A stretch of DNA of 64,000 bases from Malus domestica (GCF_042453785.1 NC_091665.1:31397001-31461000), one strand, 5' to 3'; positions 1 through 11,632 are shown, counted from the first letter of the stretch. Notes: generated from the letters alone by a model not told the origin. Numbers and translations are program-made.

Positions 1-38
1 ATTGTCGTTTTCTCGGGAAGGGGTTGTCATTGCAAATT

Positions 39-192
39 AGTAACTTTGACGAAAATTTCTCGGTACTGTTCATTTTAACGAAAAATCACATATTTACACT
101 AAAAAATCAATTATGATACTATTCACTTTACTCTTTATTTTGTCCTTATCGTTAAAACTCAAAGTTTTCAAACTCTTTTCATTAGTTTTCCT
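39..192. mobile_element. Short MITE, family copy 1
   Basis: A 154-bp insertion flanked by a 9-bp duplication TTGCAAATT (30-38 and 193-201). Unit B has one uninterrupted TTGCAAATT at 5178-5186, the empty site. Ends are weakly inverted (AGTAACTTTGACG against the reverse complement of the right end, AGGAAAACTAATG). A second family copy lies at 47578-47732. An 8-9 bp TSD suggests Mutator- or hAT-type mobilisation; this is inference. Confidence 0.8.
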
Positions 193-414
193 TTGCAAAT
201 TTGGTATATCCCAATTTGTGATTTTATTTTACTTTAAAATTAATATGTTAATTAAGCAAAAGGAATTACGTGACGTCTAATAAGTTAAGGACATTGTCCT
301 TCTGGGATCTTCGATTGATGTAATCACTTATAAAAGAGTAGGGAAATCGAGTTAAAGATAAATGAAAGATTCAAATTTTTTTTGCAACCTCAAATGGAAA
401 GTAGCAAAAGATTA

Positions 415-1203
415 TAGCAGCTCTAGCGTGTGCTGGAGCCCGAGGGACAAGCGAGTGAACAGGGCCAGAGAGCCCGAGCAATCAAGTCCAGCGTGTGCTG
501 GCAAGGGAGCCCGAGCAGGCCTGAGCTAGAGGTCGATAGAGAGTTACCAGCTCGGATTGGGTTTGATGCAAGGCTGACGTCGCCCTGACGTCATCCATGT
601 TTTTTCTTCTATTTTGCCTCAACGTCAGTTAGATCTCAACCCACAAATTTGCCGGAGTTTGCTCCGAGGAAGTGACCAAAAACTGGGCAAGGTTTCAGAG
701 AAATTGCAGGGGGTTAAACCTTTGGTTTCGAACTGGAAAAACACCACAAATCTTGTCCCAAGCAACATGAGGACATAATGAAACAAGATTTGCATAGAGA
801 ACCTCACCTGGGTTCGAGTTTCAGATCTTGAAGCTCTCGGGTTCAATGGTGGTTTACACCGTGATGGTCCAATGACGCATGCAACGGTATAGCAAGGATT
901 CTTTAGTCCCAAAGATTAAGGCTTCATGGTTTTGGAGTTTGATTTGTTTAATTTTCGAATAGGAAAGTGGGTGAGAAAGATGAGTGGAAAGAGAGGGAGT
1001 GACATGAGGGAGTGGAGAGGTGCATGGGAAATTCCAAGCAATTGCAAAAAATATTATTATTTTATTTACCTGTCGTCAGGGCTATTCAAGTGTAAGGGTG
1101 GAGATGCAAAAGGCAATTACTGTTCATTAAGGGCAATTACTGTTCACTAGGTGAATTAAATAGTGAATAACCCAAGGGGGCCTTTCCCACGGTGAAACTG
1201 CTC
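415..1203. mobile_element. MITE-like insertion with TTA target duplication
   Basis: A 789-bp block present in unit A and absent from unit B. It is flanked by TTA at 412-414 and 1204-1206; unit B has a single TTA at 5395-5397 in the same context. The right end reads inward as GAGCAGTTTCACC, and the left end starts TAGCAGCTC, an imperfect match. A 3-bp TTA/TAA TSD is typical of PIF/Harbinger elements. No transposase is present. Short reading frames at 625-912 (-) and 926-1150 (+) match nothing I know. Confidence 0.75.
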
Positions 1204-1656
1204 TTATGTTGTAAAAGAAATATTACGGATTTGGCACTCCTCATATCGGATACACATACTTTTTAATATTGATTGACTTATATGCTCTAATATTAAATAA
1301 TTTTTTAAGTTGTATAAACTTTTTAAAAATATAATATTTTTCTAAATACACTATCATAACACGAGTACGTTTACCGGTTTGAATGTTTCACTCCCAACTT
1401 ATTGCAACTGATATTCGCATGTGATGCAAAAATTCAAAAATTCAAGTTGACAATGAGTTAAAAATTATCTTCAAAACGTATTGATTGATAAACAAGTGAA
1501 TGATTAGAATTTTCTTTCAAGATTGGATTTAAAATTTGGTTTAGCAATACCTAATCATCCAAAATTTGTATGAACTCAATCTATGATAAACAAGTGAATG
1601 GCTAATTTACCTATTCATATCGAAATACGGCAAGAATGCATTCCCTGAGAGAAAAG

Positions 1657-3920
1657 TGTGACAGCCCATCCCGAAATATTTTATCGATGGTGTGAAATGA
1701 CTTATATACCTTTGAGCGTTGAGTTGTGTGTGTAAATGGGCTAAGGTTAAGGGACCAATTGGTTCTATTCCTAATTAATTGGACCCAATTAGTACTAAAG
1801 GACTTAATGTTTTGTTTGATTGATTGCAAACTGGACCACACACACAATCATACCACTCTCGTTGACCCTTTCTCTCTTTCCTCCCTCTCGGATTTTTTTT
1901 CCATTTCCATACAACCATACGGACAACTCCTACCCTAGCTCTCCATTCACGAATTGAGGTTGTAGTTGGTGTTTTTGGAATCCTTGCAAGTCCAAGAGTC
2001 GAACCATAGCGTTGGTTGGATGTGGGGACTTCGGAAACTTGAGAACCAGGGAGCTCCGATAGGTGTACAGTTCACTTGTCGTGATCGCGGAATGTCCGTC
2101 AAGTTTTAGGGTGCTAGGGAGCTTTAGAGCTTCTTCACGACGCTTAGGGAAGAGTTTTGAAGGGTTTTGGACGTCGGGAAATCCCAGTTTGTGGAGTGGC
2201 AGAAGTGGCCGGATTATTGTGATTTTTCCGGCAAGATCCTGTGAGTTTTAGGACCTTAAAGTGGTAAGAATGTGTTCTTCTCATCCTAAGCTTCATTTTG
2301 GTACAAAAATCAAGGAATTTGGTTTAAAAATGAGTGAGATATGAAGCTTTGAAGTTTTTCCAGAAACTGGCAACGCAGCGGTGGTCAGCGCCGGACTCTG
2401 GCAAACCAAGGAAGGAGAAGGATGATATTCCATCAAAGTTGATGGAATATCCTAACGGCGTCAAGTATCTTTAACAACATATTCTATATTTTAACGGAAT
2501 ATTCGCTAATGGCGTTAACTATTTCGTTTGGTGTGTCAGGCACGTTCCTGCGCGTGTGGCCGTGCCGTGGCCGAAGCGTAAGGGCGCGTGGGACGTCGGA
2601 AATTTTTTCTAAAAATATAGGTTTCTCGTGGGGTTGAGTAGGTCACTGTGGTATATTCAAACACCCCAATTAAGCAATGTATGAGGAGTTATTACCTAGT
2701 TTTGTGTATGTGCTTTAAAATAACGTTTATATAGTTGTTTCGCATATAGGTGAGACTTATCCTGAGGACGAGCGCAATCAAGCGAGACTAGGGGGCTACG
2801 ACCCTTCCACATATCTGTGAGTGGGCTTTTGGTTTTCAGTATATACTTATATACTTGGTATTTTTCCCAGAAAATGTGTTTAAATGAAATTATGTTCTGA
2901 AATGTCATGCCTATTGATTTATGCTTAGACTATGAATTAGTATAGTACTTGCATATATCTATGTTCGATGTTGTGGATGCTCAGGTAAGTACCAGGTGAG
3001 TTGTAGATTGTTTATGTCAATTGATGATTATGTGAAATGTGTTGAGAGCTCATAAACCTGTACCCCAGTGTTAGTGTTCCCACCCGTGGTTAGGGCACAA
3101 TCCTTCACGTGATGTTCACCTCCCGCACCATACGTTCACCTTGGATCCAAGTTAGGTGCACAGTCTTGTCATACATACCACTTTAGGTGGTTCCGACTCG
3201 TAGGTGACCCGCGATTATTCGCACAATCTTCACGTGATCGTAGCACTAAAGCGTATTTATTTACACCCAGTCCTGTCGTACAGACCACTATAGGTGGTTC
3301 TGACTCGTGTGCAGGCATACTTGTTGAGCTATAGATTCAGCCGTACATGCCACTTTAAGTGGATCCGGCTGATATGTTATTTCTCATGAGTTATTTCACC
3401 TGAGTTACTTATTATGTTAATTTAAGATATTTGGCATGGTATACTTATGAATAACGTTTTTTTAGCATGGTTTTGAGATATTATATATTCTACTTTCTGG
3501 GAAATTATACAGGTTTTACGGCGAGGGGTTACTATATTTGATGTTGAAATGGTTTTGAAAAGCTTTGTTTTTGCCCACTCACACTTTCTGTTTTGCGCCC
3601 CTCCAGGTTTCAGGTAGGAGTGCTTGTTGGTGGCTTACGAGGATTTGATGGAGGTTCTGACAGATTATCACTAATGTAGGATCACCTTTGGGTGTTGTAT
3701 AATTACTATTCGTCATGCTGGACTGCACTTAGGCTACTTATGCTCTAGTTGTGCAATCACACTTAATATCGCATTTGCACCTTATCTTATCTAGTGCTCT
3801 AGTTGGTTTGGTTTTTGTTTATTCGCATTTCTTATATTAATATTGCTTCCGCATTGTGCACATGGCTACGTCACCCTCACGTGACAGCTAGCATGCCTCA
3901 ATCTAGGTCGGGGTGTGTCA
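1657..3920. mobile_element. Solo LTR (~2.26 kb) of a Ty3/gypsy-like element
   Basis: The block runs from TGTGACAGCC to GGGTGTGTCA, with TG..CA ends and a 5-bp duplication AAAAG on both sides (1652-1656 and 3921-3925). Unit B holds the unfilled site at 5875-5879. No gag, pol, primer-binding site or second LTR is present, so this is best read as a solo LTR left by recombination. The length is like that of large gypsy LTRs. A related LTR edge appears in reverse orientation at 63434. Contains no gene I can support. Confidence 0.8.
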
Positions 3921-4721
3921 AAAAGAGTGATAGATGTGGTCACTCTTTGGTATAAAAATTGGGTTGGGTCAAGCAATTCAATTTCTTAGTATAAGGAACT
4001 TTTTATTTCGTATCTAATTTAGGTTACTATACTTCTTTTGCGCGTTTTGTTCGTGGTCGAAAAGATAAACACACAATTTTTTTTTTTTTTTTTTTAACAA
4101 ACGAAGAGTTTGATGTGGGGTTTAAGTGGAGAGTGTCAATAAAACAAACCAAAATCAAACAGGCTCGATGTGTACTGTTGAGATCACTTGATATTACGGT
4201 GTGAATTATTATGCAATAAAATTTCAAAATAATGTTAGTAAATGTATTTTATTTTGCGCAAATCCTTTTTTTAATTTCACAAACAATATCTTTATATTTT
4301 TATTTACGTTTCCCAAGCAAAATAGGTATTGCACATCTCATTCCTCGGAGAGCTCTCTAACTTTTTAAGAAATGCAAAATGAGGTTCTAACACTAATGTG
4401 TTCTTAACACACAAACACTAATGTGTTGTGTTCACGTTTCATACTTGCACTGAGGTTCTTAAATATGAAAGCCATTATAATAATGAACCCAACATAATAA
4501 CCCTAATGTGTTTTAATAGACACAAATAAACCTACTAATTAACCCTTTTTTTTATTAACAATCAATACTTTTGGGGGACGAAATTGAACACAAAATCAAT
4601 GTGCATAGGTAAACACTCTTAACCATCTCAAGAGCTACATGATACATCAAAGCATAACGCAAACTACAATCACGAAAACACGATTTATGCAAGAAGTAGA
4701 CACTAATAAAGTGACACTGAC

Positions 4722-4793
4722 CTTGCCCTCAGAAGAAGAGAACTCAATCGCGGGAGGAGAAGGAAGAGGTCGTTTGTAAAACCCATTACACAT
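4722..4793 (-). CDS. PCS: Phytochelatin synthase, first coding exon (copy A)
   Basis: The 24 codons from ATG at 4793 encode a peptide with the core LPSPPAIEFSSSEGK. This matches the conserved start of plant phytochelatin synthases, which make metal-chelating phytochelatins from glutathione. The exon ends AAG followed by GTCAGTG, a good donor at the boundary expected before the block beginning QLF/LIF. No second exon, and no catalytic Cys-His-Asp domain, lies anywhere to the left in this window. If this exon is used, intron 1 is at least 4.7 kb long and contains three transposons. The ATG is chosen because the text further upstream is not conserved in frame between the two copies. It could be the working 5' end of a gene continuing off the left edge, or a dead fragment. 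Confidence 0.65.
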
Positions 4794-5149
4794 GGAAATC
4801 TGTTCACTTTTCTTCTGCTTCAACCCCCACCATTCTGTTTAACCTTTGAAGAATATTGCTACGGTTTTCCATGACAAAATCGTTAGAAACTGGGAGGAGA
4901 GAAAGGAAGGAAGAAAACTTGCTTCATGCGATCACTTAGTTGTGGAGTTTATGAAGAGCAAGGCACGAAGTAGTACGTGGACTTTTCCAATCTGTGACGC
5001 TTGGACTGCACTGCGACATGTTTGAAACATGAGATATTATATTGTTGTGATTGTGATTGAGGTCAACGATGGAAAATTTGGTAATCCCAAATCTGGTTGT
5101 TTTCGAAATGCCACGGCTTTTAAAGTCTTCCATAACAGCAAGGATAAGA

Positions 5150-7019
5150 TTGTCGTTTTCTCGGGAAGGGGTTGCCATTGCAAATTTGGTATCCCAAATC
5201 TGGGATTTTATTTGACTATAAAATTAATATGTTAATTAAGTGAAAGGAATTACGTGATATCTAATAAGTTAAAGACATTGTCTTTCTGGGTCTTCGATTG
5301 ATGTAATCACATCTAAAAGAGTTTGGAAATCGAGTTAAAGATAAATGAAAGATTCAATTTTTTTGTAGAACCTCAAATAGAAAGTAGCAAAAGGTTATGT
5401 TGTAAAAGAAATATTACGAATTTGGCACTCCTCGTATCGTATACATATTTTTTAATGTTGATTGACTTATACGCACTACTATTAAATAACTATTTAGGCT
5501 GTATAAACTTTTTAAAAATATAATATTTTTCTAAATACACTATCATAACAAGAGTACGTTTACCAGTTTGAATGTTTCACTCCCAACCTATTGCTACCTG
5601 TATTCACATCAAACGTTTATGTACTTTATAGTGATGCACATTTGATGCAAAAAAATTAAAAAAATCAAGTTGACAATGAGTCAAAATTATCTTCAAAACG
5701 TATTGATTGATAAACAAGTGAATTATTAGAATTTTCTTTCAAGATTGGATTTAAAATTTGGTTTAGCAATACCTAATTCATCCAAAATATGCATGAACTC
5801 AATCTATGATAAACGAGTGAATAACTAATTTACCTGTTCATATCGAAATACAGAGAGAGTGCATTCCCTGAGAGAAAAGAGTGATAGATGTGGCCACTCT
5901 TTGGTATAAAAATTGGGTTGGGTCAAGCTTTTCAATTTCTTAGTATTAGGAACTTTTTATTTCGTATCTAATTTAGGTTACTATACTTCTTTTGCGCGTT
6001 TTGTTCATGGTCAAAAAGACAAACGCACAAGTTTTTTTTTTTAACGAACGAAGAGTTTGATGTGGGGTTTAAGTGGAGAGTGTGGATAAAACAAACCAAA
6101 ATCAAACAAGCTCAATGTGTAATGTTGGGATCACTCGATGTTACACCGTGAATTATTATGCAATAAAGTTCCAAGATAATGTTAGTAAATGCATTTTATT
6201 TTGAGCGATCCTTTTTTTTTTTAATTTAACAAACAATATTTTTATATTTTTATTTACATTTCCCAACCAAAATAAGTATTTTACATTCCTCAGATAGCTC
6301 TCTAGCCTTAAGAAATGTAAAATGAGGTTCTAACACTAACGTGTTCTAACACACAAACACTAATGTGTTGTGTTTACATATCATTCTTGCACTGAGGTTC
6401 TTAATTATGAAAGGCCATTATAATAATGAACCCAAACATAATAACCCTAATGTGTTTTAACACAAACACAAATAAACCTACTAATTAACCCTTTTTTTTA
6501 ACAAGCAATACTTTTGGAGGAAGAAATTGAACACAAAATCTCTGTGCAACTGTAGACACTCTTAACCATCGCAAGAGCTACATGATATGTCAAAGCATAA
6601 CGCAAACTACAATCACGAAAACACGATTTATGCAAGAAGTAGACACTGATAAAGTGACACTGACCTTGCCCTCAGAAGAAGAGAACTCAATCGCGGGAGG
6701 AGAAGGAAGAGGTCGTTTGTAAAACCCATTACACATGGAAATCTGCTCACTTTTCTTCTGGTTCAACCCCACCATTCTGGTTATCCTGTGAAGAATATTG
6801 CTACGGTTTTCCGTGACAAAATCGTTAGAAACTGGGAGGAGAGAAAGGAAGGAAGAAAACTTGCTTCTGCGATCACTTGGTTGTGGAGTTTATGAAGAGC
6901 AAGGCACGAAGTAGTACGTGGGTTTTTCCAATCTGTGACGCTTGGACTGCACTGCGACATGTTTGAAACGTGAGATATTATATTGTTCTGATTGTGATTG
7001 AGGTCAACGATGGAAAATT
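5150..7019. repeat. Tandem duplication unit B (right, uninterrupted)
   Basis: Begins with the same sequence as window position 1 and ends at the shared ...GATGGAAAATT (7002-7019; the same text ends unit A at 5078). It lacks all three transposon insertions of unit A and so shows the ancestral arrangement. It contains the second copy of the phytochelatin synthase first exon (6665-6736, minus strand). Confidence 0.9.
6665..6736 (-). CDS. PCS: Phytochelatin synthase, first coding exon (copy B)
   Basis: This exon has the same 24-codon length and the same GTCAGTG donor as copy A, with the LPSPPAIEFSSSEGK core intact. On the minus strand copy B is the upstream copy: transcription from its promoter would run through copy A before reaching any downstream exons. 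It could serve as an alternative first exon by skipping copy A, or be a non-functional duplicate. A longer in-frame reading upstream (to 6775) exists only here; copy A has one extra C in that stretch, so the ATG at 6736 is the shared start. Nothing else of the enzyme follows locally. Confidence 0.6.
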
Positions 7020-7505
7020 AATCGATGTAATTTGTCTGCAAATCTCTGTTTTATTAGGGTAAGGGACAAAAACGGAGAATTAGAAAGATGTACGATTTGA
7101 TAATCTTCTGGGAATTAATAGATAAACGTTCAGGGATGATTTGTCAACGATCGACACAGAGGGAAAGGGTGTGGAAATTAAGATTGTTTAACCTCGATTG
7201 ATGCGGGTTTGATTTCTCTCCTACTTTCTTCCTCGTACACTTTCCAGAGTTTCTGTTCTTGTCCGTTTGATGAAGATCCTATGGTCATGATTTAATATAT
7301 AAAATATTTCCCTTGTCTCTTGTTCTCTGCGAGAAATATTTTGTAGTGTATCACTCTGTGTTCTGATCACATTGAAAAATCTTTTCTTCTCTACATGTCA
7401 ATATTCTCTAGTGCATGCTCCCATCAATTACTCAGCAGCCTTGGATGAGAGGGAGAGATGGAAAACCTAAAGGATTACAAGTAAGAGTCAACATTAAATC
7501 ATAAC
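7020..7505. other. Intergenic, upstream of PCS copy B
   Basis: AT-rich unique sequence between the duplication and the gypsy element. On the minus strand this is promoter-side DNA for the phytochelatin synthase exon. I see no reading frame or repeat to report. Confidence 0.5.
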
Positions 7506-7510
7506 CATAT

Positions 7511-8249
7511 TGTGGATGCAAATTTTCTCCTCTTCGATCTTGGACGATTTTGCACCTACAAAACAACTAGCACCTTAGGTTAAGGCCAAGAGCCTCACGC
7601 GCCCACAATGAATGGGGGGGATTTGGCCGAAGAACCTCCGATGCCAAAGTTAGAATTTTAGAGAGAAAGAGTGTTTAGAGAATTTTGGGATTTTTGCCAA
7701 AGTGTTGGAATTAGTGTTTTGTGAAAATGGGACCCAATTTATAGGAGAGGAAATGGTGATTTATTTTGAGGGGTTATGGAGATAATGGGCTAGTTATTTT
7801 GGGGAGTTATGGAAATAATTGGCTAGTTAATTAGCAAATAGTAATAACCTAATTAACTAGCTATTTGAATGTCATAAAAAGGGGGAGAAAATGGCAGCAA
7901 CAAACAGAAAATAAAGGGCATGGCCGGCCCTAGTGGGTTTTTGGTTATAATTTAGAGGTTTAGTTGATAATTAAGGGATTGATTAGGTAATTAATCCCTT
8001 AATTAGTCAATTTTAGGAAATATGAAAGGAATAAGTATATTATTTAGCTAATTGATTAGCTAAATAATGAAATGGGAAATATATGAATAAATTAGGTTTT
8101 AAGTTGATACCTATTTTGGGCACTTTTGACTTGGTTGAAGGATAATTGTCTGCTGATTGCACGTAGGAATCCCAGTATACCTCAAGGGTAGTTTTGTCTT
8201 TTTTTGTCAAAAATCCACGTGTCGCCTTGTGATTATTTTTGGCTCCACA
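7511..8249 (-). repeat. 3' LTR of the gypsy element
   Basis: Same length (739 bp) as the partner at 14017-14755 and nearly identical. TGTGG/CCACA ends. Preceded by the TSD CATAT (7506-7510). Contains no supported gene. Confidence 0.93.
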
Positions 8250-9063
8250 AATGCCCCCACACCTGTTGGGCTGCTTGTAGGAAAGGGCAACGGTGTAGAG
8301 ATTTTCTTGCTTTAGGAAACTTAAGACTGTTTCCTATTTTGATGTTGATTCTCTCTTTAAATGGAAATTAGATCCTTCTAGGAAAGAGAAATAAATTTCT
8401 CTCAAAGCCTATTTAATTCCACCTTAAGTGGGTTATTAAATCAACTTTGGAGAGCGATTTATTCTACCCAACAAGAGAGAGAAGGTTAGAGGATATTTGT
8501 TCCCCCTCCTCTAGCAATCTTCTACATCTTGCACGTGCAAAGGATCGTCTTTCGTTGGTTTCTTCGTCTTCTCCGTGCCGCACCGATGTAAGAAAAATTT
8601 AATTTTTCTTGCCTTCTTCTTGGATAGTGCTATTGCAGGGCAGTCGTCGGGGTGGTGCGGCACGTTGGCTGGCAGGGGCCAGGAGTTGGCTTGGCATGGG
8701 TTGAGGAGATGTCGTGGCAGGGACCACTGCTTGGGTAGATTGGCTTGGCTTGAGCCAAGGGCAGCTTGTGCAGCTGGGGTCGAGGATTGTGGCGCTGGGG
8801 CGCAGTGCTAGGCGAGCCGCATGGCTCATGTCCTTTGGGCTCTTGGACCTGACTCGGGCCAGGCTGGCGATTGAGAGAAATAAGGAGATTGCGGGTCTCA
8901 TGGGCTGCTGGAATGTTGGGCATGCAAGCCTTCTGCCTGCTGGAATGCTGGGTTGAGCTCCCCTGCTGAGTACCATGAATGTCGTTGGCTGCTTAGTCCT
9001 CTTTGTTGAAAGAAATGTGGGCTACTCCAGAAAGATGAGGTAAAGAGGATCAATGCGGATGCA
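8250..9063. other. Gypsy element 3' internal region, GC-rich
   Basis: Begins with the purine-rich tract of the minus strand, then a GC-rich stretch (about 8570-8980) with overlapping short open frames on both strands. No frame matches a domain I know. It is internal retroelement sequence, not a host gene. Confidence 0.6.
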
Positions 9064-9694
9064 TTGGCTCGTCTGATCGCTGTCGTGGAGCTTACTATGA
9101 ATGAAGATGGAAAGAAGAGATCTTCCCCGCCTGCTCATGAGATGCCAGTTAAGAAAAAACTAAAGACTTCTTCTGCTGCTCATGAGGGTCCGCTTGCTAC
9201 CGAAAGGTATGTGATTGACATGACTTCTTCCAATGGGAAAAAATAAGGCTGCTAGATCTGAGCATGTGGCGTCTTCCATGTTGAGAAAGGCTAGTACAAT
9301 TGTGGATAAGATTGCTCAGCGTAAGGTTTTATCATGCCCCCAGTGCCGAAGTCTGTACCAGGACGTTCTTTGGGAGCCAAGTCCGGTTCACCTTTGTAGA
9401 GACTTGCTATTATGAAGAGTGGTAAGGTGGACTCTGTTGCTAAAGTGGCGCCAAAGCCTGCTCCCTTTGCTGCTGAGATTGATTCGCCTCAGATTCAAGA
9501 TCGTAAGCTTGCAAATTATGAGCTTCGTTTTGCTGCTTATGCTAAGAAGGGAGTGGATGAGCTTCTCTATTTCTCCAGAAGACTTGCTTGCTTTTATTTT
9601 TAAGGCTTCCATTGGTGAAGTAGTTGGAGAAGTTAGTGCACAGACTGGGGCAGCCGGGGGTGAAGCGCCAGATGAAGGTGTGGCGACCGAGTAG
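9064..9694 (+). other. Antisense reading-frame region within the gypsy element
   Basis: On the strand opposite gag and integrase, three short frames follow each other: 9064-9246 (lysine-rich, with VKKKLKTSS), 9233-9415, and 9412-9603 with an alternative frame to 9694. They look like one older coding region broken by frameshifts: composition is protein-like, and overlaps of a few bases link the pieces. Tat/Ogre-lineage gypsy elements are known to carry extra frames, including antisense ones, in this position. Function is unknown. It could also be captured host coding sequence. Confidence 0.4.
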
Positions 9695-10961
9695 TCGTGG
9701 GATGTCCAAGCTGCTGTAGTGTAGTATTTTAGGTAGCCTTTAGGATTTTCTTTGTTTTTCCTTGTAGCTCTTGTTTTGCTTGAACTCCTTCGGCCTTTGC
9801 TAGTTGTTTATAAACATGTTTTCCTTCGTTTTTCTTCATCTTCACTTCTTTTGTTCATGCCCTAACCTTTAGACTTGATAGACCAGTGGCAGGCATGCTA
9901 CTTTTTTATAAGCAGACAAGCTCGCGTAGCCTATGCAGCCGTAGGTGTTGGTGTAGAACTTTGCAAAGTTGTTAACCATAGGGTTGGCAGCCGGATGCCT
10001 TACTTACAGAAGCAGACAAGTCCGCGTAACCACTAGGTTGTTAACCTTGACTTTCTTCAATTCCGTAGGTTGCGTAGCAAGTATCACAACACTTTAGGAC
10101 TTGGTGTAGGTTGTTCCGCGCTTGGCAGAGGTGAAGCTTATCGACTACGTAGCATGTCGGCAGTGGATAAAACTTCGTATATGCGCGCTAGCTTGTTTAA
10201 CCTTTCACAAGAATGTGCAGTTGCATAAGTCTAGCGCGGCTTTACTGCTCGAAGGGCAAGCCGTAGGCAGCCTTCCGGAATCCGTAGGCTACCTTAGTGC
10301 ACTCGGTAGCAGCTTTAGGATTCCAGGGCAGCCGTCCATCGAATGTACTGCGTAATGTGCCCTCTCCGTCTCTAGGGCCCGGTTCCCCACGGATTAGGCC
10401 AAGAGACCCAAAATCCTTCAGTTAGCTAAGCCTTGAAAAAGACCATTGCGGCTACTTCTAGGAATCCCGACGCAAGCCATCGTGCATCTAGTTATACTAG
10501 GGCAGCCAGGCTCATCCATGTCTGGATATTCGGAGTGTAAAGTTTATCCTCCCGTCTTTGAGAGCTGACCCATATGGGTGTCGGGGAATTGGTTTACCCT
10601 CTCGCACTGGAGAGCAATTAGTTTACCCTCTCACACTGGAGAGCATGGTTGGTTCCTCGGGGGGCGCAATTCCTGCGATGGGTCCCTAAGAAGGGCGCAG
10701 TCTTCTTTTGAAGTGCCGGAGTGATCAGTTGTTATAAGCATGCAGCCGAGCCAAGTTGTGATTACTTCTGAATTCCTTATTGAAAAACGAGTGAAACGAA
10801 CGAGAACTTAGCTGTAAGATAGGAACTGCATAACAACTGGATAGTCCTCGACTTGTGAAGTGGTGCCCGTCGAGCTTCTTGAGTCTTCAGGCTTTGATGT
10901 AGTGGGAGGTCACACATGGTACTTCTTCAGATTGTATGCGCTCTACTACTTTTCGATCTTT
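9695..10961. other. Gypsy element internal noncoding region with short subrepeats
   Basis: No gene. Short repeated words occur: AGCAGACAAG followed by CGCGTA at about 9912 and 10011, and a phrase around TTTACCCTCTC and CTGGAGAGCA used twice at about 10592-10645. Confidence 0.5.
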
Positions 10962-11453
10962 TTATCGTTTCATGGTAGCGGGGGTATAATTACTCTTGCC
11001 ACCTATTCTACTGAGCTTGTACAGACCTTCCCAGATGAGATCCATCTTTTTGGATGTTTCGGCCTGCCTATTGCCTTGAGGATATCTCGGCATGGACATA
11101 TGCTGCTTGATGCCATATTTTTGGAAGAACTTCGCCAAATCTTTACCCACGAATTGCAGGCCGTTGTTGGTGACAATGGATTAAGGGATGCCAAATCGGT
11201 AAATGATGTTCCTCCATATGAAGCGCTCTATGTCCGTCTGAATTGTGGTCGTCATGGGCTCTGCTTCCACATATTTGGTGAAGTAGTCGGTTGCCACGAA
11301 CCACGGCTGCTCGCGAGCCTTTGTAGTTGGATGCGCCGTTGACATGCGAATGCCAGAAATCTCCATTAAGGGAATATGTGCGGCTAAAGTGTGATCGACT
11401 GCCTTCGAGGCATCGTTGGGCCGAGTTGTTACGTTCGTCAGAAAACTTTGCAT
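10962..11453 (-). pseudogene. Gypsy integrase fragment, inactive
   Basis: On the minus strand the first part (11453-11181) holds the DYFTKYVEAEP block of the retroviral-type integrase core with its first catalytic Asp. It stops at an in-frame TAA just before the second catalytic block. That block reads VTNNGLQF, with Asn where the catalytic Asp of the DNG motif belongs. The third block, QAE (catalytic Glu), follows in the continuing frame to 10962. A stop plus a lost catalytic residue means no active integrase. The zinc-binding N-terminus and the C-terminal domain are not recognisable here. Confidence 0.85.
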
Positions 11454-11632
11454 CTGCCAGGGTCTACGCCTTTATCACCGCCGGTTTAGATTCGGCGGAA
11501 TAGTGCGTCATGATGATGACTGCAGGTAACTGTAGAATACAAGTAGTCGAGCCCCCAGCTCTTCTCGCATGATGGTAGAGCTTATTGCTACTTTAGATAC
11601 CGTCAAACATGCGAATAAGTCATCCGCTGCTT

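Larger units (their letters stand above)
1..5078. repeat. Tandem duplication unit A (left, TE-interrupted)
   Basis: The window opens inside this unit: base 1 matches 5150 onward (unit B). Collinear blocks are 1-38/5150-5187, 202-414/5186-5397, 1207-1656/5398-5879 and 3926-5078/5880-7019, with scattered substitutions and small indels. Unit A is about 3.2 kb longer only because three transposons sit in it (39-192, 415-1203, 1657-3920). Without them the unit is about 1.9 kb. It carries the first exon of a phytochelatin synthase gene on the minus strand. Positions 5079-5149 are the joining spacer before unit B. Confidence 0.9.

Noticed and set aside
4936-5178. 80-codon minus-strand frame spanning the unit A/B junction
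   Set aside because: It crosses the duplication joint, so it is created by the rearrangement, and matches nothing known.
8599-8976. 125-codon Ala/Pro-rich minus-strand frame
   Set aside because: Lies in the GC-rich 3' region of the gypsy element and overlaps equally long frames on the other strand; no domain seen.
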